Assembly (NCBI GenBank): GCA_001970955.1
Contig: MPUH01000415.1
Span: 1 to 55,995, forward strand
Direction: 5' to 3'
Length of the DNA: 55,995 bases
Origin: Stentor coeruleus
Taxonomy: Eukaryota > Ciliophora > Heterotrichea > Heterotrichida > Stentoridae
The translations under genes were made by a program, and so were the position numbers. Below the pieces are notes generated by a model. That model was not told the origin of the DNA, searched no databases, and saw only the letters and a program-made list of their open reading frames with translations. Position 1 is the stretch's first letter. Every line of letters starts with the position of its first letter. Positions 29,745 through 39,107 of the stretch are shown one piece after another.

Positions 29745-31913
29745 CTACTGATTATCACCATCAGTTCTCGGCCTTTTAACCGGCATATCAAAGTTGATTT
29801 TTCTCGCAGTAGTCTGAATCATGCTATTAATCCCTTGCAGTCCCAAAGTTCCATTCTCCCCAAAAGCCCATAATCTTTTAGTCCTGGGGGTCATAAATGG
29901 ACTTTGCGGTACTTGAAAAGTTGAAACACTAGCTTTAAGTGGACTCATCGGATTAAGCCCACTAATTCTCGGTGGGCCAAGATTGATTTTCTTCACTAAA
30001 TAATCTTTCATAAGCTCAATATACACTTTATTATAAAACTCAATAATATTCCCATAAGATCCTTCATTATTAAGCTTAATTCTTTCAAATAATTCTCTTG
30101 TTTCATGATATAAATTCCTATAATTGTTCATCAAACTACTAAAATTGATTTCATTCATTCGATGATTCCTACAAACTCCATGGATTGTACAGATAATCAT
30201 TTGGTCTATATGTCTATTGATTAAATTTTCTGTTTTTTCACTTAAAAAATACTTAACTGCTGCCCAGATTTCTTCTTGGATACTAGAATCTAAGCCAAAA
30301 GATGCTGAGATTTCAGTAATTTTATTTGCACAGTAAGTTAAGACTCGTTTAAAAAACTGCCCGAAGGAAGCGTGGGATAATTCTCCAGCAAAAGCTTCAG
30401 AGGATAATCGGCTTAGTGCTGTTGATATTGGACTATTTTCAGCCCAACCATCTGATGTGAGGATTTTTTCTTCAATGTCTTTGAAGTATTTTTTTATTTG
30501 CAATGGCATTCTTATATCAAATTGTATAAAACTATTGATGTTTTTCCAGAAGTCAAATGCGGGAATCTTAAAAATCTCAAGGATGTCTTCGAAAGGTATA
30601 GATTCTGCGTTCATTGTATATAAAACAGTCTCACAGCTACATGCATATAGCGCTCTATGAAATTTTTCATTAGTAATTATCCCTGATATAGGTACCCCTT
30701 TTTTCTTTTCTATATTCATCAAGCTTTCAAAAGCTATATAATATAATCTGAGTACTTCTTCACTTTTTGTTGGTGAAAAAAACGCACGGTTTATATTTAG
30801 TTTAGTATAAAGGTCCTGTTGTAGTTCTTGAGCTTTAAGATTGATTTCTGTCCAGTGTTCTCCACATATTTTCGAAATCGAACTCTCAGAATATTCTTCA
30901 AATATATTTTTAAGCCATAAACTACATTCCATAGCTGCAGTTATCGGGGTTTGAGCAACAAAATTAGTTGTTTTAGGTTTTTCTATATCTTTAAGCCTTG
31001 TTGTCATATTCAAGCTTTGGTTTTCATTCCAATTAAGTACACGTCCTTTAATCCCACTAACTGGAACAGTCCTCCTAACAACCGGGGTTAAAAGTAAATC
31101 ACTACTTCCTACAACACTTGTAATATGCCTTTCATCAAGCTCTTGTAAACTTATTTTCTCCCCATATAAGCTACAAAGTCTATTATTAAACCCTTCAATT
31201 CTTGTAACACCCAAACTTGTTTTAAAGTCATTCAAAACAATACCCAAATCCTGAAGTTCTCTACAGAGTTCATATACTTTATCACTATATTCCTTAACAT
31301 GCCCAGGGACAGTTCTAAAGCATTCCGCAAGGAAAATTATAGGGGGAAACTTTACTGAATGGGTCATCCCTTCAGGTAAATTCCCCATCAACATAGTCAA
31401 AACTGCTATAATCAAGCATCCACATTGACAAAAATCTTCTGTACTTTGATACTTTTCCTTACGGCATATAATAAAAAACAACCAAGCAGTCTGAAATACT
31501 TGTTTTATATGATCGAATTGTCCTTGTAAATCAAATTTATCAAAGAGTTCTTCGATTTTCTTATAGTTCATTAGAGAAATAGCATAGCTTTTTATGAGTT
31601 TTTTTCCAGGATCGTGTAAGTGGATATCATAAGGCAGGTCTTTGAGGATTTCTTTAAGGGATAACATAAATGCATGAACTTGAGATTTATCATCAAGTAA
31701 TCCTGAAAAGGTATAAGGGAAATTGTGGTAGAGGCAGGATAATAGTAGACAACTTTGTACTGTGGTTTTTATTTTTCTCTGATCCCAGTCTAATTCCTTT
31801 GCACGGACTTGTCGGTATAACTCGAAAACTTTATCGAGTGTTGCGGGGTCTAAGTCTTGAAAAATAGGTAAACTCTGCAGATACATAGAAACTTCAGTAT
31901 CAATGCTTTCCAT
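29745..31913 (-). CDS. RB1: Retinoblastoma-family pocket protein
   Basis: A 722-residue homologue of Rb, the repressor of E2F-dependent cell-cycle genes. The N-terminal cyclin-like domain spans about 40-200. The A pocket starts near residue 317 with T-P-I-T-A-A-M, matching the T-P-V/I-x-x-A-M opening of Rb A boxes. A B-pocket-like helical domain covers about 485-640 (I-C-T-I-H-G-V-C-R-N-H is the typical centre). A Ser/Thr-Pro-rich C-terminus follows (S-P-L-K, S-P-F-M-T-P-R-T-K-R), typical CDK sites. Start chosen at M in A-T-A-A-A-T-A-T-G; upstream codons lack ATG. No intron found. Confidence 0.92.
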   Translation of the reverse strand: MESIDTEVSMYLQSLPIFQDLDPATLDKVFELYRQVRAKELDWDQRKIKTTVQSCLLLSCLYHNFPYTFSGLLDDKSQVHAFMLSLKEILKDLPYDIHLHDPGKKLIKSYAISLMNYKKIEELFDKFDLQGQFDHIKQVFQTAWLFFIICRKEKYQSTEDFCQCGCLIIAVLTMLMGNLPEGMTHSVKFPPIIFLAECFRTVPGHVKEYSDKVYELCRELQDLGIVLNDFKTSLGVTRIEGFNNRLCSLYGEKISLQELDERHITSVVGSSDLLLTPVVRRTVPVSGIKGRVLNWNENQSLNMTTRLKDIEKPKTTNFVAQTPITAAMECSLWLKNIFEEYSESSISKICGEHWTEINLKAQELQQDLYTKLNINRAFFSPTKSEEVLRLYYIAFESLMNIEKKKGVPISGIITNEKFHRALYACSCETVLYTMNAESIPFEDILEIFKIPAFDFWKNINSFIQFDIRMPLQIKKYFKDIEEKILTSDGWAENSPISTALSRLSSEAFAGELSHASFGQFFKRVLTYCANKITEISASFGLDSSIQEEIWAAVKYFLSEKTENLINRHIDQMIICTIHGVCRNHRMNEINFSSLMNNYRNLYHETRELFERIKLNNEGSYGNIIEFYNKVYIELMKDYLVKKINLGPPRISGLNPMSPLKASVSTFQVPQSPFMTPRTKRLWAFGENGTLGLQGINSMIQTTARKINFDMPVKRPRTDGDNQ

Positions 31914-32286
31914 ATTTATAGATTCGCGGCATAACTGGATTGCCACATTTTGTATAGGAGATTTAGTGATTTGAAGGCTTTGAAGTTGGAGATGAGAGGA
32001 AATTTTATTGATGATTTTATTGTAAAAATGGACTTTTTGAATTGGTGTTAGGGATTAGATTTTAAGAGGATAGATATAAAAAAAGTTATGTTATGAGTAT
32101 TTGTTAGGAAATTTTTTTGGGGTTAGAGAATTAAATGATTTATTTTTAGTATTTTATTTTGGATATAGGCTGTAATTAGAGTATTTGTATACTTCTTAAG
32201 GATTTTTATAATAATTTTCTTTAGACACTTTAAAATTATCAATAAACAAACAACTTATATAATTAAAATAAAGATAAAACTATCTA
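31914..32286. other. Spacer between two minus-strand genes
   Basis: No gene seen. The plus strand is G-bearing and very C-poor up to about 32180, so the Rb gene's sense strand is G-poor upstream. Confidence 0.45.
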
Positions 32287-34857
32287 TTATTTTTCGACTG
32301 TACTTAACTTTTGATACTCTCGTTTATGTCTTAGATAAGAAACGCAGCAGGTAACAAGAAGTATAACAAGCAAGACTAAAACAATAATCGCAGCGATTAT
32401 CGGGGCTTTTTTAATAGATTCAATAAAAACTGAGCAGCTTTCATAGACATTAACTAAATATGGGTAAATGCAATGATCATTTTCAAGCTTTGAAAAGTAT
32501 CTTTTCCCATCTTCGCATTCACTTGAAACATCAATCATTTCATCTAGTTTGCATACAGGACACCCATATTTACTATTCCAAGTAAACTCATGCTCACATC
32601 GATTTTTTCTACTAAATACCGGCCACCCAACTCCACTTTCTTTATCACACAATATATTAATTTTACTTGAATACCTCTCATTCTCAGTGCAATAATCTCC
32701 AAAGTCATATTCAAAAGTAAACCCATTATTCAGTTTTTCAATTTTAGTAACTTCAGTTCCAAAATTAACTATAATATCATGATTTTTACACTCTTTTTTA
32801 ACCCCAGGTTTACCTTCAGACTCTATTCCTTGTACAACTCCAAATAAATACCCGAATTTCGGTTCAGAAAAATATTTTAAGTCTTCTAATACAAAAACTG
32901 AAGGGCTTAAAATTGAAATATAATATTCAATATCATTAGATAATATAGGGCCAAAGAAAGTTTGATGACAAAACATCTGTGAGTTGTTGCTACCACATAT
33001 TTCTTCGTTCAAAAACGTATTCAAAAGCGCTTTAATATAAAAATTGTCATTATCAATACGTAAAATAGTATTAGCATGACAATATGTGCGATTTTGGTTA
33101 CTAAAAGTTCCATTTGCACACTGTTTGCAAGGCATTCCTTTATCATTATTGTAATACCCATTTGCGCATTCGGTACAATATGCTGACCCAGCTAAAGATG
33201 TATGCCCTTCAGGACAATATTCACAATAACTAGCACCAGATTCACTAATTGTCCCAATTTGGCATTTCTCACAAGTAATACTCCCACCTTCATTAGACCC
33301 AATTATTGTTATAGAGTATATTCTGATTTCTTGAAAAGATGGTTGTGGTGACCAATAATTCCAACTTATCTTATGTTTCCCAGGTGATAACAATATTGAA
33401 GATGATGAGTTTCCTTCAGATTTCAAAGTCAGCATATGTTTATGGTCTACAAAAACATCAAAACTCCCAAAATCTGAATTTAAAATCTCATAAAAAAAAT
33501 TAATTTTTCCTGTATTAGCAACAATCTCAACTTGTTTTTCAAAGAAAACTTCATATCCTGGATCAAGATTTGTCCCAGAAGATAAATAATCTTGAAATCT
33601 TATCCACCCAAGGGTATTTTGACAATAAGCTCCTCCACTATTCAAACAGTAGTTATTAAATTCGATATTTTTTTGATTCCATTGCATATATTTCACTTCT
33701 TTTAAAGCAAAAGTTCCAGCAGAGCATTTTTCACATACCCAAGTCCCATTAACAACCTTAAGTATTTCTCCAGGCAAACACGTTTGACATAAAGTTTCAT
33801 TTCCAATAGTCTTTTGATAAAACCCTTCTGAACATTTTTCACACTGTAACGATGTCATAACAGGAGGTAAAATAAATTCTTTATCATTACAAAAATGAGG
33901 TTCTTTCCATATATATGTAAGATTCCTCATATCATTGATACAAGTACTATAAAAAGGAATTAAATCATCATTTGTGCATGGAGGCTTTGGTAAACAAGAT
34001 ATAATACCTATTGATCCACGTAAAGAATAAGTTTCTAAAGGACAATCTTGACATATAGAAAACTCTAAATATTGATTATAATCACATAATTTACATGAAC
34101 TATGATTATGACTGTTTATTAGATTAGGGCAATCATAGCAAGACTCTGCGGCAAATGAAGTCCCAAATATAACAATTGATGATAATGATAACATGATTTC
34201 ATTTTTTTCTAACCCTTTCGAAATAAATTCTATAGAAATTTCATAAAAACCTTTATCCAATTGTATTGTCTGCATTTTCCATAATGAGCTTGAGTCATCG
34301 TTGTCTTTATTAACAATTTCTTTATTAACTTTCATAAATAAAGTCCCAGAAGGTCCTGCTACTAAAGCTTCTTTTCTATATGTTATTGTAATAAACCCAT
34401 CTTTTACAAGTTTTACACTGAAAGATAAAGCAAATGTTAAAAAACTGTTTGTGAGATTGTTTTTTGATAATAAAATATTTTCAGCACTTGACCAAGTTTG
34501 ACATAAAGATGAGTCTGATAATATCCCATTAACCCAACATTGTAAAAGAAAATTTGGAATAAATTTTCCCCAATTTTCACCACCATGCCCGATTTGTATT
34601 GCCCCACCTAGGTTGTATTGACCATCTGGACAAGATGAACAAGTTAGTTCACCTTCAATAAAATCTAATATTTGTCCTGATGTACATTCGAAATCGCATG
34701 GGATGTTTTCATAAACAAAAGTTGTGTTTAAATTGCATTGAGGGTCTGGGACTACAAAAACTTTCCTTTTATCAAGATCTCCGCAATCTGTGAAGAAATT
34801 TTGGTAATTGCATCCGGTGATGGAATTTAAAGTTAGTAGAGACCAGAGGATTAACAT
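32287..34857 (-). CDS. ELAPOR/KIAA1324-type cysteine-rich membrane receptor
   Basis: An 856-residue type I membrane protein: signal peptide about 1-17, many C-x2-C / C-x2-C-x-x-G cysteine-rich modules of the ephrin-receptor/TNFR-like kind, one membrane helix about 818-842, and a short basic tail with a Y-Q-K-L endosomal sorting motif. Two modules contain the lectin-like segment with F-Y-E-I-L-N-S-D-F-G-S-F-D-V-F-V-D, as in ELAPOR1/2 (EIG121), proteins of endosomes/lysosomes and autophagy. Ciliates carry many Cys-rich surface proteins, but the repeated order here points to the ELAPOR family. No intron required. Confidence 0.85.
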   Translation of the reverse strand: MLILWSLLTLNSITGCNYQNFFTDCGDLDKRKVFVVPDPQCNLNTTFVYENIPCDFECTSGQILDFIEGELTCSSCPDGQYNLGGAIQIGHGGENWGKFIPNFLLQCWVNGILSDSSLCQTWSSAENILLSKNNLTNSFLTFALSFSVKLVKDGFITITYRKEALVAGPSGTLFMKVNKEIVNKDNDDSSSLWKMQTIQLDKGFYEISIEFISKGLEKNEIMLSLSSIVIFGTSFAAESCYDCPNLINSHNHSSCKLCDYNQYLEFSICQDCPLETYSLRGSIGIISCLPKPPCTNDDLIPFYSTCINDMRNLTYIWKEPHFCNDKEFILPPVMTSLQCEKCSEGFYQKTIGNETLCQTCLPGEILKVVNGTWVCEKCSAGTFALKEVKYMQWNQKNIEFNNYCLNSGGAYCQNTLGWIRFQDYLSSGTNLDPGYEVFFEKQVEIVANTGKINFFYEILNSDFGSFDVFVDHKHMLTLKSEGNSSSSILLSPGKHKISWNYWSPQPSFQEIRIYSITIIGSNEGGSITCEKCQIGTISESGASYCEYCPEGHTSLAGSAYCTECANGYYNNDKGMPCKQCANGTFSNQNRTYCHANTILRIDNDNFYIKALLNTFLNEEICGSNNSQMFCHQTFFGPILSNDIEYYISILSPSVFVLEDLKYFSEPKFGYLFGVVQGIESEGKPGVKKECKNHDIIVNFGTEVTKIEKLNNGFTFEYDFGDYCTENERYSSKINILCDKESGVGWPVFSRKNRCEHEFTWNSKYGCPVCKLDEMIDVSSECEDGKRYFSKLENDHCIYPYLVNVYESCSVFIESIKKAPIIAAIIVLVLLVILLVTCCVSYLRHKREYQKLSTVEK

Positions 34858-35493
34858 TTTTATACATTTTTTTGATAAATGTGAAAAGGTGGGTTAATGA
34901 TTGTGGTGGTTGTTATGAGTTTTTAATAATCTTATAAAATTGTGATAAATATCAAAGTTAGTGATATGATGATAAACTTGTTAAAAGTATAACTATAAAG
35001 TTCATATAAATGCATTTAATAATCTTTTAAATTAATTCAAAAGTATTTATACCCAAACCAAAAACCTATAAATCATATTATCAAAAAAACTTTCTATGGA
35101 TAGAAAAAAAAATATTTAGCATCCTCATATTTGACAAATAATATTCATTAATATATTTTCCAAGTTAAATAAATCATAGTTAAATTTTATATTTAATCTT
35201 AATTCAAGTCATGACTAACTCAATATATCATATCAGCTAGCATTACTTTAATCAATAATATTTTACTAATAAAGCATCTTAAACCCCAAACTTTTTATCC
35301 ACTTCACTTATACCATTTTATAATCATCCAAACCTTCCAATAAAATATAAATTCCCTTCCAAAAATATCAAAAAATCCCTAATAAAATCTATTTATTTTC
35401 TCATAAACAATAACTAACAAAAATTCTTTCAATGATTTTTACAATAACCCTAAAGCCTTTAAGTAAACTTTTCAATTAAATACCTTTTATAAA
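34858..35493. other. Divergent spacer with a sharp strand-skew flip
   Basis: No gene. From 34858 to about 34985 the plus strand has many G and almost no C; from about 35040 to 35490 it has many C and few G. The switch falls between the divergent ELAPOR-type and TM9SF genes. Confidence 0.5.
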
Positions 35494-37206
35494 ATGTGGA
35501 TACTGTTTCTTTTGAGTGTACTTAAAGCAGACCAAGTCACTCACAAATACTTAGAAGATGAAGATGTGATATTATGGTTCAATAAACTAGTTCCATTTAA
35601 TAACCCTCAAGAGTCTTATGCGTACTCTAGTTTGCCATTATGTGCTGGAAAAGGTCGAGAACGTAAATACTCAATGGGTTTAGGTGAAGCAATTGAAGGT
35701 TATGAGCTTGAAGATAGTGGATTAGACATCAAGTTTACAACTTCTAGTGTAGGTCAGACTTTATGCGAAATCCAACCTGACTCAGAGCAAAAAGACCTTC
35801 TTATCGAGTCAATAAAACAAAAATATTGGCTTCAAATGTATATTGACGACCTACCGATATGGGCATCAATAGGCGATTACAACACTGAAGAAAACAAAGC
35901 ATTTATTTTTACCCACTACAATTTTTTAATAAGCTTCAATAAAAACAGAATAATCTTCGCAAGAGCCAACTTTGAAAAACCTGTCAATATCAAAACTGCA
36001 GACAAGTTTACTTTTACATACTCAATAGCTTGGATAAGTACAGAAACCCCGTTTTCCCAAAGATTTAATAGTTATCTAGACCCTGGTTTTTTTGAAAACA
36101 ACATCCACTGGTTTTCAATAATCAACTCTTTTGTCATGGTAATGCTTTTATGTGCTCTTGTAATTCTGATAATCTACAGAACAGTAACTAAAGATTATGA
36201 TAAATATAATGCTCAAGAAATCGAATCAAATGAATTTGTCGAAACTAAAGGATGGAAACAAGTAGCAGGAGATGCATTTAAAACTCCAGATTATTTACCT
36301 GTTTTTACTATCGCTGTAAGTACCGGCTGGCATTTGACAATACTAACTGCATTTGGTATTTTTACAAGCATTTTACACCCAATGTATAGTGAAAGAGGCT
36401 CTTTAAGTTATTATATACTAATGGAATATGCTTTATTAGGTTGTGTCGCAGGTTTTACCTGCGGATCTTTATATACAGAATATCGTGGAAAAAAACTTGT
36501 TGGTACAGCTATTTTTAGTGCCACAGCTTTCCCATGTATTATTGCTATTATTAGTACATCTTTAAATATCACAGCTTATTTTTATTCATCATCAGCTTCT
36601 ATGCCTATATTAACAATACTAGAAATTGCTGCGTTAATGTGTTTTGTTTACCTTCCACTTTTTGCTTTTGGTTTGATATTAGGAAAAAGGTATAGGATGA
36701 AAAGACCTATTACATATAGAATTAATTCGGTTCAAAGCCCAATACTTAGAGGGAAGAATCTTTTTAATCATCCTTTGGTTTTAATATTTTGTGGGGGGAT
36801 TTTACCTTTTTCTAGTATTTATGTTGAGATTTACTATGTTTTTACATCTTTTTGGAATTATAAATTCTATTATGTTTATGGATTTACTTTAGCTAGTTTT
36901 ATACTTTTTGCTGTATCTGTAGCTTGTGTGGCGATTGTAGCAACTTATTCAACTTTAAACTCTGAAGATTATAGATGGCATTGGGTTAGTTTTTTATCAG
37001 CTGGAAGTGTTGGGTTTTATTTTTATCTTTATGCAATTTATTATTACTTTTTCAGAACAAACATGTCGGGGTATTTTCAGTTTACGTTTTATTTTTCTTA
37101 TATGATTATGGGAAGCTTTTATTTGGCTCTTGTTGCTGGCGCTATTGGGTACACAGCTTCTTGTAGCTTTGTTAAAAGAATTTATTCTAATATCAAATCA
37201 GAATAA
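35494..37206 (+). CDS. TM9SF (nonaspanin/EMP70) family protein, TM9SF1-like
   Basis: A 570-residue nine-pass membrane protein: signal peptide about 1-12, a luminal domain with L-W-F-N-K-L-V-P-F-N-N-P-Q-E-S-Y and the D-D-L-P-I-W-A-S-I-G motif typical of nonaspanins, the first membrane helix about 206-230, then eight helices to the C-terminus. The last residues N-I-K-S-E give a K-x-E-type retention motif as in other TM9SF proteins, which act in Golgi/endosome sorting and adhesion. Length is typical. Starts at the ATG in TTTTATAAAATG. Confidence 0.95.
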   Translation: MWILFLLSVLKADQVTHKYLEDEDVILWFNKLVPFNNPQESYAYSSLPLCAGKGRERKYSMGLGEAIEGYELEDSGLDIKFTTSSVGQTLCEIQPDSEQKDLLIESIKQKYWLQMYIDDLPIWASIGDYNTEENKAFIFTHYNFLISFNKNRIIFARANFEKPVNIKTADKFTFTYSIAWISTETPFSQRFNSYLDPGFFENNIHWFSIINSFVMVMLLCALVILIIYRTVTKDYDKYNAQEIESNEFVETKGWKQVAGDAFKTPDYLPVFTIAVSTGWHLTILTAFGIFTSILHPMYSERGSLSYYILMEYALLGCVAGFTCGSLYTEYRGKKLVGTAIFSATAFPCIIAIISTSLNITAYFYSSSASMPILTILEIAALMCFVYLPLFAFGLILGKRYRMKRPITYRINSVQSPILRGKNLFNHPLVLIFCGGILPFSSIYVEIYYVFTSFWNYKFYYVYGFTLASFILFAVSVACVAIVATYSTLNSEDYRWHWVSFLSAGSVGFYFYLYAIYYYFFRTNMSGYFQFTFYFSYMIMGSFYLALVAGAIGYTASCSFVKRIYSNIKSE

Positions 37207-37480
37207 GTAGATTATTATAAAATCGTTAATAAGATGTAGAGATTGAGATTAAAAAGTGTGAGATGTGGATTATGGGTTGGGTGGTGGTGATTAATTTGGA
37301 TTTGGGGTGTTTTTTGTATTTGTATTATATATAATTATTAGGTAATATATATGAATTCAAGAGAAAATTCCAGTAGTTTTACTTCGACATCAAAAACTTA
37401 ATACTCCCTAAAATCCTATTAACCCATCCTCAAACTTTTTATATTAACATATTCGCTATTATCTGTATAATTTATATATA

Positions 37481-38176
37481 ATGAGTCTAGGTCGAGAAGT
37501 TCTATGTATACGTATAAAAATCAGTAAAACCCTCACAGACATAATTTCTGTTCGAGAACGAGATGAGCCCTATCTCCTAGCCCAAAAATTCTGCCAAAAA
37601 CACAAACTTACAGAAAACAATGCTTTAGATGCAATAACTTATATTATCGATAAAAACCTTGACATCCTCATCGAAGAAGAATTAACTGAATCACAAAATA
37701 AAAAACAAAAAGTCGACTTTTATAAAAAATCCATACATCAACAAGCTCAAATTAAAGCAAAAGTTGACAAAATGCGAGAAAAGCTTGAACTTGAAAAATC
37801 TCTTGAACTAACTTTTAAACCCACAATTTGCCGACAAAGTGCTGATTTATTAAAGAAAAGTACTGAAAAAATAAAAAAATCAAATACAGGAAAAGCTTTA
37901 AGGCTAAACAAGTATTCTCCAGGACCATTGATCCATTCAAGATATAAAAATGATGAAATGGATTTTGAATGCACTAAAAAACCAATAAGTTTTATGTTTA
38001 CTGACCCTGGAGAAAGAATACAAACAGAAGAGAATACTAAAGCAAAGGAAGTTAAATATCGCCCTTTGTCAGTGTTTCAGAATTTTAAAGATTTTTCTAG
38101 TAGTATATTGAAGAATTGTTTGAAGACATGTAAGACTACAAAGGGAGATAAGACTGAAGTAAGCGATTTTTTTTAA
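37481..38176 (+). CDS. Charged hypothetical protein, 231 aa
   Basis: The N-terminal ~75 residues alternate strands and helices and could form a ubiquitin-like or TFCB-like fold (L-C-I-R-I-K-I-S ... A-Q-K-F-C-x-K-H-x-L). A Lys/Glu-rich helical segment follows, then L-T-F-K-P-T-I, a short motif common in ciliary and microtubule-associated ciliate proteins. The C-terminal tail is polar. A ciliary role is a guess only. Confidence 0.72.
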   Translation: MSLGREVLCIRIKISKTLTDIISVRERDEPYLLAQKFCQKHKLTENNALDAITYIIDKNLDILIEEELTESQNKKQKVDFYKKSIHQQAQIKAKVDKMREKLELEKSLELTFKPTICRQSADLLKKSTEKIKKSNTGKALRLNKYSPGPLIHSRYKNDEMDFECTKKPISFMFTDPGERIQTEENTKAKEVKYRPLSVFQNFKDFSSSILKNCLKTCKTTKGDKTEVSDFF

Positions 38177-38350
38177 AATTAAGTGTTAAGGAGAAGTTAA
38201 AAAGGTGAGTAATTGGAAATTGTTATAGAAATAAAAGTGATGTATGCATATTTAGATTAGGTTTTTGGATACTAGAGTTAGAGTTTTTTTTTAATTTTAT
38301 GATTGATAAAGATTGTGAATTTTAAGGTATTATCATGAATAAGTAGGTGA

Positions 38351-38521
38351 AAAGATTATATGATGCTGATAGAATACGGAAATGAATACATGAAAAATTA
38401 GATGGAGTTTTGGATATAGATTGCTAATAAGTAAANAAAGATTATATGATGCTGATAGAATACGGAAATGAATACATGAAAAATTAGATGGAGTTTTGGA
38501 TATAGATTGCTAATAAGTAAA
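38351..38521. repeat. 85-bp direct repeat around a single N (38436)
   Basis: Copy 1 is 38351-38435 and copy 2 is 38437-38521, identical as read. Confidence 0.88.
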
Positions 38522-38550
38522 AGTTTTGTAAAATTCATCACGAATCAGAT

Positions 38551-38623
38551 AAAAAAAAAGAGGTCATAGGACTTTAAACCTAGACTTGACGAGGTTTCAT
38601 CCTTGAAAACTTAACTACCTTCT
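38551..38623 (-). ncRNA. Candidate small Pol III-like RNA, tRNA-like but not a tRNA
   Basis: On the minus strand: AGAAGGT, a TAGTTAAG stretch resembling an A box, a hairpin AAACCT-10 nt-AGGTTT, a GGTTTAAAGTCC stretch resembling a B box, ACCTC, then nine T residues as a Pol III-style terminator. AGGT/ACCT can close the molecule. It does not make a standard cloverleaf: the acceptor has mismatches and the T-loop would be eight nt. The same 6-10-6 hairpin occurs in the island at 20241-20262. Confidence 0.35.
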
Positions 38624-38722
38624 ACTTTAACTAATATATGATGATTATCGTCATACAATGATAAGCTTCTCATGCAAAATGTTTATAAAAGTTGTAAACT
38701 ACAAACAGAGTTAAAAAACATA

Positions 38723-38977
38723 GTTGATAATTTAATTAAAATTTTAATTAATCTTAGTTTTATCTTACCATAATATCAAAAATCCAACCTAAACCAAATC
38801 AACACCAAATCTTCATCTAAATTTTACTATCTTTTTCACACATTCACCCNGTTGATAATTTAATTAAAATTTTAATTAATCTTAGTTTTATCTTACCATA
38901 ATATCAAAAATCCAGCCTAAACCAAATCAACACCAAATCTTCATCTAAATTTTGCTATCTTTTTCACACATTCATCT
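38723..38977. repeat. ~127-bp near-identical direct repeat around a single N (38850)
   Basis: Copy 1 is 38723-38849 and copy 2 is 38851-38977, with a few substitutions (for example ccaacc/ccagcc and tttactatc/tttgctatc). Confidence 0.85.
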
Positions 38978-39107
38978 ACTTTTTTTACACCCGCAACACC
39001 TAACCGAAACAAACTTTTTCCATCCACAGCCATTCACCTAATTTTCTGACCCTAAATAATAAAAACCTAATTCCTAATCAAAAATCCCACAAAAACAAAA
39101 AATAAAT

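Larger units (their letters stand above)
38177..39107. other. Spacer with two assembly-join repeats and an RNA-like island
   Basis: No protein gene seen. It contains N-bounded duplications at 38436 and 38850 and a GC-elevated island at 38551-38623. The plus strand is C-poor before about 38350 and G-poor after about 38760. Confidence 0.5.

Noticed and set aside
38551..38623. tRNA gene
   Set aside because: A-box and B-box-like strings and a T run are present, but the acceptor has mismatches and no standard anticodon arm or seven-base T-loop can be drawn.
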